Positions 60,208 through 64,000 of a DNA stretch of 64,000 nt are shown one piece after another. The position numbers and the translations under genes are program-made. A model generated the notes under the pieces. The model ran no database searches, had not been told where the DNA came from, and saw nothing but the letters and a program-made list of their open reading frames with translations. Origin of the DNA: Niebla homalea (lineage: Eukaryota > Ascomycota > Lecanoromycetes > Lecanorales > Ramalinaceae); the NCBI GenBank assembly GCA_019925105.1, contig JAHGAU010000003.1:496001-560000 (forward strand), given 5' to 3'. Position 1 is the first letter of the stretch. The number at the start of each line of letters is the position of its first letter.

Positions 60208-63200
60208 ATATTACGGGTCTAGCTAAGCTAATTCCGGCGTTCCTTAATACGCGGCCTTTTAGCCTTATTAATAATCGTAAAAACCTGATACTTATAACGT
60301 TAAGGTAAAAACCGGCGTTTATTAGGCCTCTACCCTTTATCCTTTAAAGTAAAGGATATTAATGGCCGTTTAAAGAATAATAATTTATTCGTATATTTCT
60401 TATATTTTAATTCCCCTAAGAAAATCCGTAATATTACGATTATATCTTTATAAAGACTATCCTTAAATTTATTGCTCTTCCGCTTTTTTATATATTTATA
60501 TTACCTTAATTTTATATAATATTTTTAAATATTTTTATTAATACTTACGCGTTTATTATATACCTTTCTTATATTATTATCGCCGTTAACTTTTTTAAAG
60601 ACTTTTAATAAGCGTTTATTATTGTATCTTTATAGTTATAGAAGATACTTTCCGGTTTATATAATTGGTATAACCGGTTTCCGTTCCTTTTTTTCTTCTT
60701 TAACCGGTAATAGGCCTTCTCCGTAAAGTCTTTAATAACCTTATTTATCTTTATAATGAAGTTAAATTATAATAGTAATCCGGTAAATATTATAAACTTA
60801 ATAATTACCCGGATATTTCGCTTTATAAATAATATTTAACGGTAATTATAAATATTAACTTTTACGATAAGTCTTAATTTAACCTCCGTAAATAAAGAAT
60901 AAGAAATAAAAACGTATATAATATCCTATTTCCTTTATCCGTATTTATATCCGGCGTTTATTTAACCCCCGGTATATATAATAAATAAAAAGTAAGTTAA
61001 ACCGTTTTTACCCGTCCGGAATTAAATCGTTAATACGTTATTACCCTTTTTTATAATATTATAATAGCGGAAATACTTATTAATAATCTTTTTATCGTTA
61101 AGAGCTAAGTAATAATAACCTTAAAATATAAAGTCCTTATATTTCTATTAATACTTAATCCACTTTATCGTAGCCTATAAGGTAATTATTATAATTTTTA
61201 CTTTTTAAATCTTTTTAATCTTAATCTTTTTTACGTTTAATAAAAGTTTATACCCGCTTAAGTTAACCTCCGGGATATTAATAAGGTTAACCTCCTTTTT
61301 AACTTATTTTTACTTTATTTTAATAAGAAAAAAAATAAGTATTTTTAATTTATTCTTTTTAACTTTAAACTTATTAAAATTCTAACGGATCCACCCGTTT
61401 CTTATTATTATAACTAGGTATATATATTTTTTTAACCTTACTTAAGCGATTATTTAATTTAATAAGATTTTAATCGGCGGTATAAAGACCTTAAACTTTA
61501 ATACCAGGATTAAGGTTACTTTATAGGTATTATTAATTACTTTTAAATATTAATTTTAGACTTTCTATAATATTTAAATAAACTTTTTCCTATATCCCGG
61601 AGTACCCTTAAGTATATACCAGATAACCGCAGTATATATTATAATTAGCTTTACTATAATTTAATAGATAGTTTGGGTTTTTTATAATGTAGTTTTTTAT
61701 GTTAATACGGCGAGATAAGTAAGGCCTTTTTCCTGTGAAGTTATTTTCTTTTAAACCTTTCTTATATAGTCCTTTTAATTAAGCTTCTTATTTATTTAAA
61801 GGTTAAGGACTTTAATACTGGTATCCGGCTTTACCGTAACTTTATTTAAGTTTATTATAATTATTATATTATATAACCTTAAGCTTTTAATTATATAAAC
61901 GAGCTTATATTTATATAATATAAATTAAACCTCGTAAGTTCTTACTTACTGAAGATAGACTTTATAAGTTTATTTTAATTTTAAATAGTTCATCCATATA
62001 AAGGTATTATAAATTAAGAAATAAACGTTATTAATAAAGTTTTTAACTTGGATTTTCTGTTTTAATTTAATAAGTTCCTTAATTAAAGGACTATTAAAGA
62101 ATAAGAATAATATAAAAGAAATAAATAATCCTTAAGGAATTCCCGTTATAATAGGCTTTATTAAGTTTATCTTTTATCCTAGGTTAATCAATATAGCTTA
62201 ATTATTTAAGAAACTTTTCGTTTATTTAATTAAGAAAAATAATATCCTTTTCTTCTTTAAGTTATATAATAATTTTTAATAATTTATTTTATTAAAAATA
62301 TTTATAATATTAAAAGAAAGAAAACTTATAATATACTTCTTCCCGTAACCTTATACCGTATATATACCGTTAATTAATTTTTTAAGGGTTATTTTTATTA
62401 ATTTATTTCTTTTTATTCTTATTTATTAATCGGGGAAAAGTCCGTAATTCTTTATATAATCGTTAAGGATCTTTATTATTACCGTTTTTAAGGCTTTCCC
62501 TAGCGTATATAGAAGTATAATAGGTTTATAAGACTTTACCTTAAAGTAATCCGGCTTAATAAACTTCTTAAGGATAATTATTTTTACCTTTTTAAACTTA
62601 TATAAGTAATAATTAACGTTAAAGTATACTTAAAAAAAATAAGTAAAGACCTTTTTAAACGGTAAAACTATTATTATTAAGAATTTATTAAGAATCCTAT
62701 TCGGTTTTAGGGCTTTATCCTTCTTTAATTTATTAATCGCCTTAATTATTATATTTTATATTATTATTTTATTTATTAATATAAAGTTAAAGTACGTAAC
62801 GCCGTTAATATCGTTTAAATTAATTTTTAACGGAGGGGGGAAAAATATTCTTTTAAGGGCCTTAATCTTCCCGTTAAAGGTATTAATTAATATATTATCG
62901 GGTTTCTTAAGGAACGGGAATTTAAGGATAAACTTTAATTTCTTACTTTATTCTTTATTATATTTCGTTAACTTTTAAATATTATAAAGTAAAACCGTTA
63001 AGTTATATACCGTAGATTAAAAGTATATTTATTTAATTTTTTTAATAGTTTTTTCCTTTTTTTTTTAAGTAACTTTTAATTAATTAAGTATTTTTTAATT
63101 TTTATACTTAAAAGTTTATTTAATTAATTTTTTCGCTTTTATAATCGTGATTATATATTTTTTATTTTAATAAATTTTAGCTCTTTAAGAGGATTTTATT

Positions 63201-64000
63201 ATTAAGATAATTTTATTAATTACCTTATTTAATGCCTTTATTATTTACTCTATAAAGAGGTCGATCCGGTCTTTATTATTTAATTAAGGGAAATCTATAA
63301 ACTATATTATTATTTCCTCCGCTTTTATATAAATCTTTATTTCCTTAATTATTTTTTACGCCCTTTTTACCGGTGGTAATAAGGTTATATTAACGGTTTA
63401 ATTTAAAGTTATTTATATCAATATATAATCCGAATTATATTTTAAGTCCTTTTATAATTTATATATTACGACCATACCGGTAACCTTTTCCGTATTAAAG
63501 GTTAAATTAATCGTTATTTTAAATTTATGACTTTTTTACGTAATAATCCCTTATAATATTAATAATAAGAAATTAACTTAAGCGGTAACTATTAATAAGT
63601 TATCCGATTTAACGTAATTTATTATATACCCTTTTTCGTTTTATATATAATAATATAGGTTAAAGTTTTTAAGTAATATATATTTACTTAAAGTAATTAA
63701 GACCTCTTTAAGTAACGGTATTATAAAAGGTTTTTCTTTATTAATTAACGGCGGATTATATACGTTATAAATATTAAGGTCGCTTTTTAAGTCCTTTTCC
63801 TTTATAATACGGAGTATATAAAGGTTTTTACTATAATAAGTAATATCTTAATTATTTATATTAAATTACTTATTTATAAAGAAGTATATTCTGGTTATTT
63901 TATCCCCTTTAAAGGTTAAGTAAAATTCTTTTTCCGGGTTAATAAATAAATATATATATAAACTATACGGTAATTCTTATATTATTATAATATTAACGTC
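60189..64000 (-). mobile_element. RIP-degraded non-LTR retrotransposon, right copy
   Basis: Same element and orientation as the left copy; 60,645-64,000 aligns with 1-3355. Minus-strand relics: KKDKALKPNRILNKF (62,690-62,725, was KAPGPDGI), TGIP-GLFISFILFLFFNSPLI (62,085-62,150, was GIPQGSP-type, with a stop), and NFINNVYFLIYN (about 62,010-62,045, was FVDD). The 3' end is put at the ATTG repeat near 60,190; the 5' end lies beyond the window. If the left 5' edge at about 5290 is right, a full copy would be about 5.7 kb (inferred). Confidence 0.75.

Overview
The window looks like nuclear DNA of a filamentous ascomycete (Pezizomycotina; gene content fits Dothideomycetes, but the class is inference). 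Genes carry short spliceosomal introns, mostly 45-90 nt, with GT donors, CTAAC/CTGAC-type branch sites and CAG/TAG acceptors. Gene-dense, GC-balanced DNA is framed by extremely AT-rich blocks that almost lack CpA and TpG, the mark of repeat-induced point mutation (RIP).

Layout. 1-~5290: RIP-degraded non-LTR retrotransposon on the minus strand. ~5.6-53.25 kb: a gene island with 23 intact-looking protein genes and one eroded P450. ~53.5-60.2 kb: RIP-degraded DNA with LTR-like pieces. ~60.19-64 kb: a second copy of the first retrotransposon, same orientation, colinear with the left copy at a nearly constant offset of about 60,645 bp.

Genes in order: TXNDC9/phosducin-like (+), KNR4/SMI1 (-), prephenate dehydratase PHA2 (+), DUF6604 protein (+), TIM8 (+), ribosomal protein uL23 (-), 25S rRNA methyltransferase BMT2 (+), purine nucleoside permease (+), AVT1-like vacuolar amino-acid transporter (-), 3-phosphoglycerate dehydrogenase (+), class V myosin (+), DUF604 glycosyltransferase (+), ITP pyrophosphatase HAM1 (+), FAP7 (-), P450 relic (+), ZUP1/C78 deubiquitinase (-), seryl-tRNA synthetase (-), Rheb GTPase (-), WAPL cohesin factor (-), uracil phosphoribosyltransferase FUR1 (+), ELF1 (-), ABHD11-type hydrolase (+), ribosomal protein eS1 (-), URC1 (+).

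Most genes are single-copy housekeeping genes; this is not a secondary-metabolite cluster. Loose themes are ribosome biogenesis and translation (uL23, BMT2, FAP7, SerRS, eS1), nucleobase metabolism (nucleoside permease, HAM1, FUR1, URC1), amino-acid metabolism (PHA2, SER3, AVT1-like) and TOR-linked growth control (Rheb). Exon boundaries were placed by hand from reading frame, family conservation and splice signals; intron phases were checked for every multi-exon gene except one boundary in the ZUP1-like gene. I found no convincing tRNA, rRNA or CRISPR feature. Points most worth a second look: the Rheb switch II residue, two GC-AG introns, tiny first exons, the un-RIPed islands, and the paired LINE relics around the gene island.
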